Of a stretch of DNA of 49,215 nucleotides, positions 42,409 through 49,215 are shown in pieces. The DNA is from CBDUQI01 sp965369325 (GTDB taxonomy: Bacteria; Pseudomonadota; Gammaproteobacteria; Steroidobacterales; JBCBZW01). Below the pieces are notes generated by a model. The model saw nothing but the letters and a program-made list of their open reading frames with translations. It was not told the DNA's origin and did not search any database. Position 1 is the first letter of the stretch; each line of letters starts with the position of its first letter. The stretch spans positions 1 through 49,215 of the forward strand of contig CBDUQI010000013.1 in assembly GCA_965369325.1 (NCBI GenBank), given 5' to 3'. The position numbers and the translations under genes were made by a program.

Positions 42409-43239
42409 CTAGCTAAAGCAGTGTTCGGGGGCAGGGTACGTAGTGTCTTTCACCGCCTGGTGGTACGCATGGATTGCGGCACCAATCGAGCTTTGGTCCT
42501 GCATGAAGTTCTTGGAGAAGCGCGGTTTGCGCCCCAGCGTGATATCCAGAATGTCGTACAGCACCAGAATTTGCCCGTCCACATCCGGGCCGGCACCAAT
42601 ACCGATCACCGGCGCGGTCAGGTCATCGCGGATAGCTTTGGCCAAATCGCTGGGTACGCATTCCAGCAATACGACGTCGGCGCCCGCATTTTGCAGATCG
42701 CGCGCGTCACGAATCATCTCATCGGCCGCCTCCTGCTCGCGCCCTTGCACACGGAAGCCGCCCAACTTGTGTACCGACTGCGGGCGCAATCCAAGATGCG
42801 CACACACTGGCACATCGCGCGAGGCCAGATACTCCACCACACCAAGCTGGTTCGAGTTGCCTTCCAGCTTCACCATCTGTGCATGTCCGTCCTGCATCAG
42901 ACGCACGGCGTTTTCCAGCGCAACCTCGCGCGTGGTGTAGCTCATGAACGGCATGTCGACCATTAAGAACGAACGGCGCAGCCCTTTTGCCACTGCCGCC
43001 GAATGGTAGATGATGTTTTCCATGGTCACAGGCACAGTACTGCTGTGACCCTGAATTACCATGCCCAGAGAATCCCCTACCAGCACCAGATCAATCCCCA
43101 CCTCATCAATCAGCGCGGAGAAGCTAGCATCGTAAGCCGTCAGGCAACTGAACTTCTCACCCGATTCCTTAAACCGCATCAACGTGGTCAGGCTTACCGG
43201 CGGGCGATCTCGAACTTCTTTTTGCAGATGGGTGTACAC
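42409..43239 (-). CDS. panB: 3-methyl-2-oxobutanoate hydroxymethyltransferase
   Basis: A 276-residue PanB (E. coli 264). It makes ketopantoate from alpha-ketoisovalerate and methylene-tetrahydrofolate. Seen are LTAYDASFSALIDEVGIDLVLVGDSLGMV, VDMPFMSY, VKLEG, HLGLRPQSVHKLGG and ECVPSDLA with the catalytic Glu. The start is GTG with GAGGG 7 bases upstream. panC follows directly. The folate gene folK lies nearby on the same strand. Confidence 0.97.
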   Translation of the reverse strand: MYTHLQKEVRDRPPVSLTTLMRFKESGEKFSCLTAYDASFSALIDEVGIDLVLVGDSLGMVIQGHSSTVPVTMENIIYHSAAVAKGLRRSFLMVDMPFMSYTTREVALENAVRLMQDGHAQMVKLEGNSNQLGVVEYLASRDVPVCAHLGLRPQSVHKLGGFRVQGREQEAADEMIRDARDLQNAGADVVLLECVPSDLAKAIRDDLTAPVIGIGAGPDVDGQILVLYDILDITLGRKPRFSKNFMQDQSSIGAAIHAYHQAVKDTTYPAPEHCFS

Positions 43240-43299
43240 GGGCAGTCCCTCAGGCGCTCACAGCGAGTCAGAATGACGCACTGCATGATTGGCGTCAAG

Positions 43300-43944
43300 C
43301 TACTGCATTGGGGCGGCAACGTTAAAGAAATGACGGCCGGGACGGATGCCGCTGATGCGCGTAAACAACGACTGAAAATCCTCTTCGTTGTTCTGCGTAT
43401 CCAGCCCCGCGTTGTTCACAATGAGCAGCGGGCTACCCTCGTAGAAATGAAACAGACGGGCGTAGGCATCGCACACGCGTTGCAAATAATCCCGTTCAAT
43501 AAGTTGCTCGCCAGGCACGCCGCGCGCACGTATGCGCGCCATCAGCACATCGACCGGCGCCTGCAGATACACCACTAGATCGGGCACTGGGGCATCAATC
43601 GCAAGCCGGTCGAACACCTGTTCGTACAACCCATACTCATCTGTATCAAGGGTGAGCTGGGCGAACAAACGATCTTTCTGCAACATGAAGTCCGACACAC
43701 GCACTGGCGTGAACATGTCGGCTTGGCGCATCGCCTGGACCTGCTGCGCTCGCTGCAACAAGAAGGTAAGCTGGGTAGGCAAGGCCGCGGCACGGGGATC
43801 GCGGTAAAAGCGTTCTAAAAAAGGATTATCCGCCGCGTGCTCCAGCACCAGCTCGCCGTTCATGGCCAGCGCCAACCGCCTCGCCAGCGCCGTCTTACCT
43901 GCGCCGATCGGCCCTTCCACCACCACGTAGCGCAGCGTGTTCAC
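43300..43944 (-). CDS. Deoxynucleoside kinase family protein
   Basis: A 214-residue P-loop kinase of the deoxynucleoside/deoxyadenosine kinase family: VVVEGPIGAGKTALARRLA, the ENPFL-like ADNPFLERFY, RVSDFMLQKDRLFAQ and the lid-region RIRARGVPGEQLI. It would phosphorylate deoxynucleosides in salvage. Genes of this type lie between panB and folK in many gammaproteobacteria. The start is GTG and overlaps the folK stop (GTGA), so the two are coupled. Confidence 0.9.
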   Translation of the reverse strand: MNTLRYVVVEGPIGAGKTALARRLALAMNGELVLEHAADNPFLERFYRDPRAAALPTQLTFLLQRAQQVQAMRQADMFTPVRVSDFMLQKDRLFAQLTLDTDEYGLYEQVFDRLAIDAPVPDLVVYLQAPVDVLMARIRARGVPGEQLIERDYLQRVCDAYARLFHFYEGSPLLIVNNAGLDTQNNEEDFQSLFTRISGIRPGRHFFNVAAPMQ

Positions 43945-44435
43945 AGCACAGACACCGCAGTGCAGTCCACGGCCTCGAACAGCCTGCGCACACTGCCCCG
44001 CCCGGGTACACGCATGTGCGGGGCGATATCCATCAACGGCAGCAATACGAACGCCCGCTCGTGCAAGCCAGGATGCGGCAATGTCAATGTGTTAGTAGTC
44101 AGTTGCTGATCGCCCATGCTGAGCAGATCCAGGTCGAGCGTCCTTGGGCCCCAATGGCCAGTGGAACGATCGCGGCCATGGGCGTGTTCAATGCGCTGAA
44201 GTTGTGCCAGCAAAGCCAGCGGCGCCAGTTGGGTCAGGACCGCCGCCGCCGCATTAATGTAGCGCGGTTGCTCGGGCGGCCCCATCGGGTCGGAGCTGTA
44301 CAGAGCCGACTGCAGCACGAGCCGCGTGTGCTCGATCTGCCCCAGCGACGCCATACCTTCGCACACGTGCCGCGCCGGGTTATCCAGATTGCCGCCAACG
44401 CCGATGTAAGCGGCGGTCCACAAGTGAGGGCTCAC
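43941..44435 (-). CDS. folK: Hydroxymethyldihydropterin pyrophosphokinase
   Basis: A 164-residue HPPK (E. coli 159). It transfers pyrophosphate from ATP to 6-hydroxymethyl-dihydropterin in folate synthesis. The conserved GVGGNLDNP start, YINAAA, and GHWGPRTLDLDLL metal and substrate motif are seen, as well as LPHPGLHERAFVLLPL. The GTG start overlaps the pcnB stop (GTGA), so translation is coupled to pcnB. Confidence 0.96.
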   Translation of the reverse strand: MSPHLWTAAYIGVGGNLDNPARHVCEGMASLGQIEHTRLVLQSALYSSDPMGPPEQPRYINAAAAVLTQLAPLALLAQLQRIEHAHGRDRSTGHWGPRTLDLDLLSMGDQQLTTNTLTLPHPGLHERAFVLLPLMDIAPHMRVPGRGSVRRLFEAVDCTAVSVL

Positions 44436-45934
44436 TGCGGCGGCGCGCCTCCATCGGCGGTGGCACGCTTGCGCGGGCGACGACGTCGACGGCGGCGCTT
44501 GCGTGGTTTGCTGGGCTCTTCACCGAAATCGGATTCACTGAGCACAACCTCCGGATCTTCCTCCTGCATCCGAGTCCACCAAGCGGACAGCTCTTCACTG
44601 GCCTCGCCGGCTTTCACCCGCAGCAGCAGAAAGTCATACCCCGCCCGAAAACGTGGATGCTCCAGTAAACGGATGGGCCGACGGCCGCGACGGCTTTCAA
44701 ACCGCGGCTGCATACAGGCGATATCCGAAATCCCCTGCACGAAGCGACGCGGAATCGATAGCGTTTTCTGTTGTGCCAGCGCCACCTCGACGGTGGCCGT
44801 GCGCAGCGCCTGAATCTCGCTTTCACCCGCCTCGTACAACTGCAGTGCTTTGGCGCGAATCGGCCCCCACAACAACACGCAAAACAAAAACACCGGAGTG
44901 ACGGTCTTGCCCGCTGCCACCCGCTCATCGCTGTTAGACAGCCCGGTGTGCACCAAATGGCGAAAATACTCCGCGTCTTGCGAATCGTCCTTCAACATAT
45001 GATCGGCGGCGGGAAACAGATGGCGAAACAGATCGAACCGGGTTAGCAGAGCTAACGCGTCCACCGCACTGCCGGCCAGAAACATCTTGAGCGCCTCGTC
45101 CATCAGCCGCGCCGGCGGCATATCCGCCAGCAACCCGCCCAGTTCCTGGATGGGCGCCTCGGTCTGCGGATGGAAATCAAAATTCAGTTTGGCGGCAAAG
45201 CGCACCGCGCGCAGCATTCGCACCGGGTCTTCCTGGTAGCGCTGCACCGGGTCGCCCAGCATGCGCAGGGTACGATTGCGGATATCTTCCACACCACCGG
45301 CGTAATCCCAAATGCTGTGATCATCAATGTTGTAGTACAGCGCATTGGCAGTGAAGTCGCGCCGCCAGACATCCTCATCGACGCTGCCGTAGACGTTGTC
45401 ACGCAAAATTCGGCCGCTGTCGTCCACCACCCGCACGCCGCCCGCCTCAGGCGCCCGATCATCGCGACGCCCACGCCGCCCACGTCGGGACTTACGCGCA
45501 GCGGCCTCAACCTCCAGTTGCTCTTGTTCGCTAACCTGCCGCCCCTCTTCCGGCTCGCTCTCGCCGGCCTCGGCAGATGGCTCCACGCCGCTTGCCGGGG
45601 CCACGTCTTGAGCGCGAAAGGTGGCCACCTCAATCACCTCGCGCCCGAAATGCACATGCGCCAAGCGGAAGCGCCGACCGATCAGGCGGCAATTGCGGAA
45701 CAGTTCCTGCACTTTTTCCGGCGGGGCGTCGGTGGCGATATCAAAATCTTTTGGCTGAATTTCCAGCAGCAGGTCGCGCACGCCACCGCCCACCAGGAAC
45801 GCCTGATGGCCGTTGCTGTTCAACCGATACAACACCTTAAGCGCGTTGCGCGAAATATTCTTGCGCGACACGTTGTGCTCTGATCTGGGGATTATTACCG
45901 CAGGCTGGCCACGGGTGTGCGTTGGAGAGGTCAA
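44432..45934 (-). CDS. pcnB: Poly(A) polymerase I, with a large acidic/basic insert
   Basis: About 500 residues (E. coli 465). It adds poly(A) tails that mark RNA for decay. Seen are the nucleotidyltransferase motif FLVGGGVRDLLL and DFDIATDAPP, RRDFTANALYY, and RMLRAVRFAAKLNF. Between VATFRA and ILRDNVYG there are ~65 residues instead of ~23, first acidic (~110-140) then Arg-rich (SRRGRRGRRDDR). The C-terminus is an Arg-rich tail (KRRRRRRRPRKR). The start is uncertain: the TTG at 45934 precedes the family N-terminus, while an in-frame GTG at 45988 would overlap the tRNA promoter region. folK overlaps its stop. Confidence 0.92.
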   Translation of the reverse strand: MTSPTHTRGQPAVIIPRSEHNVSRKNISRNALKVLYRLNSNGHQAFLVGGGVRDLLLEIQPKDFDIATDAPPEKVQELFRNCRLIGRRFRLAHVHFGREVIEVATFRAQDVAPASGVEPSAEAGESEPEEGRQVSEQEQLEVEAAARKSRRGRRGRRDDRAPEAGGVRVVDDSGRILRDNVYGSVDEDVWRRDFTANALYYNIDDHSIWDYAGGVEDIRNRTLRMLGDPVQRYQEDPVRMLRAVRFAAKLNFDFHPQTEAPIQELGGLLADMPPARLMDEALKMFLAGSAVDALALLTRFDLFRHLFPAADHMLKDDSQDAEYFRHLVHTGLSNSDERVAAGKTVTPVFLFCVLLWGPIRAKALQLYEAGESEIQALRTATVEVALAQQKTLSIPRRFVQGISDIACMQPRFESRRGRRPIRLLEHPRFRAGYDFLLLRVKAGEASEELSAWWTRMQEEDPEVVLSESDFGEEPSKPRKRRRRRRRPRKRATADGGAPPQ

Positions 45935-45950
45935 ATAAATGCGTATCCGC

Positions 45951-45978
45951 TTGGAATTACTAAAAACGTCAATATAAT
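45951..45978 (+). promoter_or_regulatory. Promoter of the tRNA-Glu gene
   Basis: TTGGAA (45951-45956) and a perfect TATAAT (45973-45978) are 16 bases apart. Transcription should start near 45985, 14 bases before the mature tRNA. The region is shared with the divergent pcnB 5' end, where TTGACG on the minus strand (45972-45967) may be part of the pcnB promoter. Confidence 0.7.
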
Positions 45979-45998
45979 AGCACCGCACCTGACGCCAC

Positions 45999-46073
45999 GC
46001 TCCCTTCGTCTAGCGGTTAGGACACCGCCCTCTCAAGGCGGGAACACGGGTTCGATTCCCGTAGGGAGCGCCA
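45999..46073 (+). tRNA. tRNA-Glu (anticodon CUC)
   Basis: Cloverleaf of 75 bases: acceptor GCTCCCT pairs with AGGGAGC, discriminator G, and the CCA end is encoded. The anticodon stem CCGCC/GGCGG closes the loop CTCTCAA with anticodon CUC, reading GAG. The T arm has GGGTTCGATTCCC. Overall sequence resembles E. coli tRNA-Glu, which instead carries UUC. No gene or integrase follows, and no duplicated 3' end was noticed. Confidence 0.95.
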
Positions 46074-46245
46074 TTTCGAGCAAAAACAACCCCTCGCGGC
46101 CTGCGGAGACCGGGCTTGGAGGGGCATACCGAGGCCGCGGGCCTTGCGCCGGTATCATTAATCCTTGGCCAATACGGCGAACCCCGGGCGGATTTGCGGG
46201 TCGAAGCTACTATCGACACCAAGACGGCTATCGGGGGAATAAGCT

Positions 46246-47502
46246 GTGAACCAACTACCTGCACGGGTCGACGCCCGACCACTCACACTGGCCAGCGGCG
46301 TCCCTGTCGGACGGGACTATCTGTTGTTGCTCGCCACGGGGTTGCTCAGCTGTGCCGCGAGCGCTGCCGACTCCGGCGCAAGCACTGCTCTACCAGCATT
46401 CACGTCCCCAAGCCGGCTTGCGGTGGTGGTGAGCCCGGATACCGGCGCCATCGATGTTCCTATGACGTCCGCAGATCGGGCAAGCGTAAGCTTCCATGAG
46501 ACCCGCCTGGGTCAACTGGCCGTCAGCAACCAGGGCGCACAGATCGTGCGCATCGTGCGCGAGCAGTTGATCAGCCCCGACACCCCGGCTCGTGAAGCGA
46601 TTCTGCGCGAGGCCGCGTTGGCCCTCGGTCAGGTGGATGAACTGGCAGACGGACGCACAGTGCTGGAATCCCTGGTCGCTTATCAGGCCCGGACGATGAG
46701 CTGGCTGGAAGAAGGACCACACCGAATCGCGATCGCCCGCTACGATGTGGCCGCCGCCGCGCGCTACTCCCTGGCCCGCTGGGACCGCGCCAAGCAACGA
46801 CATGGCACCATGGTGGCGTTGCTGTTGGGTGACCCCAACGCGCTCGCGCAGCCACCGTCCAGCCTGCCCGGCACCCGCGCTGCCTCGGCCCCGGAAGGGG
46901 TCCTTGCAGCCATCGAACAAGCACCGCTCGATCTGCTGCAGGCCCAGCGTGCGTATCTGCTGAGCGCGCTGACCGAGCGCCGCAGCACTCGCCCGTTCGC
47001 AGCACGTGCCGCACTGGCCTGCGCTACCCGCCTGCATGATCTGCCGCTGTATCTGGCCGCGCTCGACGCGGCTGACAGCCCCACAGCCCTGCAGGCTGTG
47101 CGCCAGGCAACCGTCGCGCTTACGGCGCACGAGGCGCTTGAGGTCTTGCGCCAGGCAACCCATCGCGCTGACGTCGGCTCGGCCGCACTCTACGCCATGG
47201 CGGCGTTACGCGGCCAAGTACACAGCGCCGACAGCGAGCTGATCGCGGCCTTGGATCGCCCCGTACTGCGAAGCACCGCTGTGTCAGCGATCGCTGCGCA
47301 GACCGACCCCGATCTTACCGCCAAGCTAATTGACTGGGTGATGCGCCAGCAAGACCCCAAAGCGCTGGCCATCGGCCTGACCGGCGTGCGCCTGCTTGGC
47401 GATGCGCACTTGCGCGCAACGCAGCTGCAGCGTCTGCGACAGGCGGCGCTAACCTCCGCGCCCCTGCGTAAGGCGCTGCACCAAACGGAACTACAGCAAT
47501 GA
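46246..47502 (+). CDS. Secreted helical-repeat protein of unknown function
   Basis: A 418-residue protein not recognised as a known family. After a ~22-residue polar start it has a hydrophobic export segment (DYLLLLATGLLSCAASAAD); the Cys in LLSC is only a weak lipobox match, so it may be secreted or a lipoprotein. From residue ~100 the sequence is alanine-rich and helical, with repeating blocks such as ALACATRLHDLPLYLAALD and ALQAVRQATVALTAHEALE that look like HEAT-type repeats. The start is GTG with GGGGGAA upstream. Its stop overlaps the start of the M14 carboxypeptidase (ATGA), so the two proteins are probably made together. A role as helper, inhibitor or surface partner of the peptidase is possible. 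Confidence 0.75.
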   Translation: MNQLPARVDARPLTLASGVPVGRDYLLLLATGLLSCAASAADSGASTALPAFTSPSRLAVVVSPDTGAIDVPMTSADRASVSFHETRLGQLAVSNQGAQIVRIVREQLISPDTPAREAILREAALALGQVDELADGRTVLESLVAYQARTMSWLEEGPHRIAIARYDVAAAARYSLARWDRAKQRHGTMVALLLGDPNALAQPPSSLPGTRAASAPEGVLAAIEQAPLDLLQAQRAYLLSALTERRSTRPFAARAALACATRLHDLPLYLAALDAADSPTALQAVRQATVALTAHEALEVLRQATHRADVGSAALYAMAALRGQVHSADSELIAALDRPVLRSTAVSAIAAQTDPDLTAKLIDWVMRQQDPKALAIGLTGVRLLGDAHLRATQLQRLRQAALTSAPLRKALHQTELQQ

Positions 47503-49215
47503 GCGCCGCCACGAGCAGACCGGGATCAGCGTTCGCCCGCACCTTGATCGGCGAGCGCACCTGGCGGCACATCGGCATATTGCTGGCCCTGTCGGCCAGC
47601 GCGCAGGTGCAGGCGGTATGCCAATTTGATGCCCAGTTTGAGATATCCAACCCGTTCGATCCCAGTTGCGGCGCGCGACAGCTTACTTACACCCAAAACG
47701 ACAACTCCGGCGATAACATCGCGCTAGGGTACGCCGTACCCATGCCGGTGGATTCGCTCACTCCGGTTGCCGGTTTCCGCACCTACGACAGCCTGAACGC
47801 CGCCCACCAGATGCTCGCGGCCGCCAGCGACGACATTCGTATGCAGCAGGTGGGCGAGACCGTTTCCGGCCGGCCCATCTGGGCCTACTTGTTGGGCGAT
47901 GCCGATACGCTAACCCGCGATGGGCAGGACGAACCGGCGGTTCTGATTAACGGCGGCATTCATGCGCGTGAATGGCAGAGCCCTGAGGTGGTCACCGGCA
48001 TCATGGAGGCGCTGGCCGGCACGCAGAACGACGATGCTCTGGGCAGCTACCTGAGGGACAACCTCAACATCGTGCTGCTGCCAGTGCTGAATATTGACGG
48101 CTTCATTCAGACCCAACGGTTCCCCGGCACGGTCACGGCCGACTTTCAGCAACCCCGTGACGGGCGCATGCGACGAAAAAACCTGCGCAACCCGCAGAAC
48201 TCGTCCATCGCAGTCGATGACAGCCTGGCAACCGTTGATGACAACTTCTTCGGCGTCGACCTTAACCGCAACAACGCGGTGGGCTTTGCGCAAAACGGCG
48301 CCTCTTCCGACAGCACCACCAGCCTGGTTTATCGCGGTACCGCGCCCGCCGCGGAACCGGAAATTCAGGCACTGATGGCGGCGGCCGCACTCGGGCCGCA
48401 AACGCGCCTGCGCATGTACGTGGATGTGCATTCGTTCACTCAGGTGTACTTCATGCCCAGTACGTCCAACGTCCGACGCAATGAGATTACCAATGCGCTG
48501 AGTACCCGGATGCGAGCGGTCACGGGCTTTCAGTACGCCGCTGCCTCAGACACGGTGAATCAGCGCATTGGCACCACCGCCGATTACTTTGCTGAGCAGT
48601 TTCAAATCCCCTCCTGGACGCTGGAGACAGAGCCCGGCAACACTGGAGGTGCACAATACGGTGGCACCGGCGTGACCCACAGCGGCTTCGTGTTACCCGA
48701 AAGTGAGATTACCCGGGTGCGCAACGATCTGGCCGATACGCACATGCTAGGGTTCTTCCGTCAAAGCGGCCCACCCTCGGTTAGTGCCGTGGAGGTTCGC
48801 GATGCGGGCGACGCCGTGGTGTACCGGGCGGACTGGCTGCCGGGCGGGGGCGGCCGCCAACTGAGTGTCAGCACCAATCTGGGCTTGATCGCTGATGGGC
48901 AATACACGCTATGGCTGGGATTCACCAAACCCATGCGCGCGCGCGATGCACTAGGCAATGTGGCGCAGTTCGCCGGGCAGAGCGTAAACCTGGTGCCCAA
49001 CATGGCCCTGGAGGTCGCCGCCACCGGGCGGACACTGGCGCTTGGGGCGGACACCGGCATCTGGCGCGACCAGCCAGGAGCTGCGCCGGATGGTTACACG
49101 CAGTACCGCGACGACGCCCTGCAGGTCGCCTTTACCGTGCCAGGTGATTGGGCAGGTGACGACGCGTTGGGACTAGTGCTGGCGATTACCGACGAGGACT
49201 TCTCGGAGTTCGCGC
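47499..49215 (+). CDS. Secreted M14 zinc carboxypeptidase (cut by right edge)
   Basis: At least 572 residues, open to the window end. A long signal-type N-terminus ends near SAQVQA|VCQF. The M14 domain (~80-425) is complete. Zinc ligands are His and Glu in GGIHAREWQSPE and His in MYVDVHSF; substrate-binding Asn-Arg lies in VDLNRNN and the catalytic Glu in SWTLETEPGN. A C-terminal beta-rich region (from ~430) begins and is not finished. It should remove C-terminal residues from proteins or peptides outside the cytoplasm. It is coupled by ATGA overlap to the upstream helical protein. Confidence 0.92.
   Translation, partial: MSAATSRPGSAFARTLIGERTWRHIGILLALSASAQVQAVCQFDAQFEISNPFDPSCGARQLTYTQNDNSGDNIALGYAVPMPVDSLTPVAGFRTYDSLNAAHQMLAAASDDIRMQQVGETVSGRPIWAYLLGDADTLTRDGQDEPAVLINGGIHAREWQSPEVVTGIMEALAGTQNDDALGSYLRDNLNIVLLPVLNIDGFIQTQRFPGTVTADFQQPRDGRMRRKNLRNPQNSSIAVDDSLATVDDNFFGVDLNRNNAVGFAQNGASSDSTTSLVYRGTAPAAEPEIQALMAAAALGPQTRLRMYVDVHSFTQVYFMPSTSNVRRNEITNALSTRMRAVTGFQYAAASDTVNQRIGTTADYFAEQFQIPSWTLETEPGNTGGAQYGGTGVTHSGFVLPESEITRVRNDLADTHMLGFFRQSGPPSVSAVEVRDAGDAVVYRADWLPGGGGRQLSVSTNLGLIADGQYTLWLGFTKPMRARDALGNVAQFAGQSVNLVPNMALEVAATGRTLALGADTGIWRDQPGAAPDGYTQYRDDALQVAFTVPGDWAGDDALGLVLAITDEDFSEFA

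Noticed and set aside
44432..45988. Frameshift or gene fusion in pcnB because of the long insert
   Set aside because: The frame is continuous and the motifs on both sides are intact and in order, so it is an in-frame insert.
45999..46073. tRNA as a phage or island attachment site
   Set aside because: No integrase follows and no repeated 3' end of the tRNA was seen in the window.

Overview
The window looks like chromosomal DNA of a high-GC gammaproteobacterium. The main reason is gene order: yjeF/nnr, tsaE, amiB, mutL, miaA, hfq, hflX, hflK, hflC, yjeT, purA (with queG divergent) and pcnB, folK, dNK, panB, panC are classical gammaproteobacterial blocks. MutL carries an endonuclease-type C-terminal motif, as in lineages without MutH. 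A TonB receptor, a secreted spondin-domain protein, a Prc-type protease and a secreted M14 carboxypeptidase fit a free-living, probably aquatic, heterotroph. I cannot name the genus. No rRNA, CRISPR array, insertion sequence or prophage gene was seen.

Layout. Positions 1-10781 are accessory in character. They hold a glycine/arginine-rich protein cut by the left edge, a TPR protein with a basic tail, an acyl carrier protein, an alpha/beta hydrolase and two short-chain dehydrogenases on the plus strand. Against these, on the minus strand, lie a large PqqD-like / M50-like / HlyD-like fusion protein and a TPR protein fused to a 2-oxoglutarate/Fe(II) oxygenase. The M50-like part has lost its zinc-binding and catalytic residues. 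Several proteins here share polybasic tails or inserts and Gly-rich segments. This is the best candidate for an undescribed system: my reading is a modification and/or envelope-export machinery for a Gly-rich product with an acyl-chemistry arm. The substrate and any outer-membrane partner are not visible.

Positions 11001-19539 hold a receiver / degenerate HD-GYP regulator, a secreted spondin-domain protein, a Prc-like protease, an unusual J-domain / zinc-ribbon / PilZ fusion, a TonB receptor with an acidic loop, and an OsmC protein. Positions 19671-25959 hold an aminotransferase plus omega-amidase pair, rlmKL, xthA, and a TetR-thioredoxin unit whose promoter carries two matching palindromic operators.

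Positions 25991-39537 are the housekeeping superoperon for RNA metabolism, mismatch repair, cell-wall hydrolysis and membrane-protease control. A PaaI-type thioesterase sits at its downstream end and divergent queG at its upstream end. Positions 39622-41495 carry a translationally coupled polyphosphate kinase 2 and a cNMP-like/GGDEF diguanylate cyclase. Positions 41508-45934 hold pantothenate, folate, nucleotide and RNA-polyadenylation genes. A tRNA-Glu(CUC) with its own promoter follows. The window ends in a coupled pair: a secreted helical protein of unknown function and an M14 zinc carboxypeptidase cut by the right edge.
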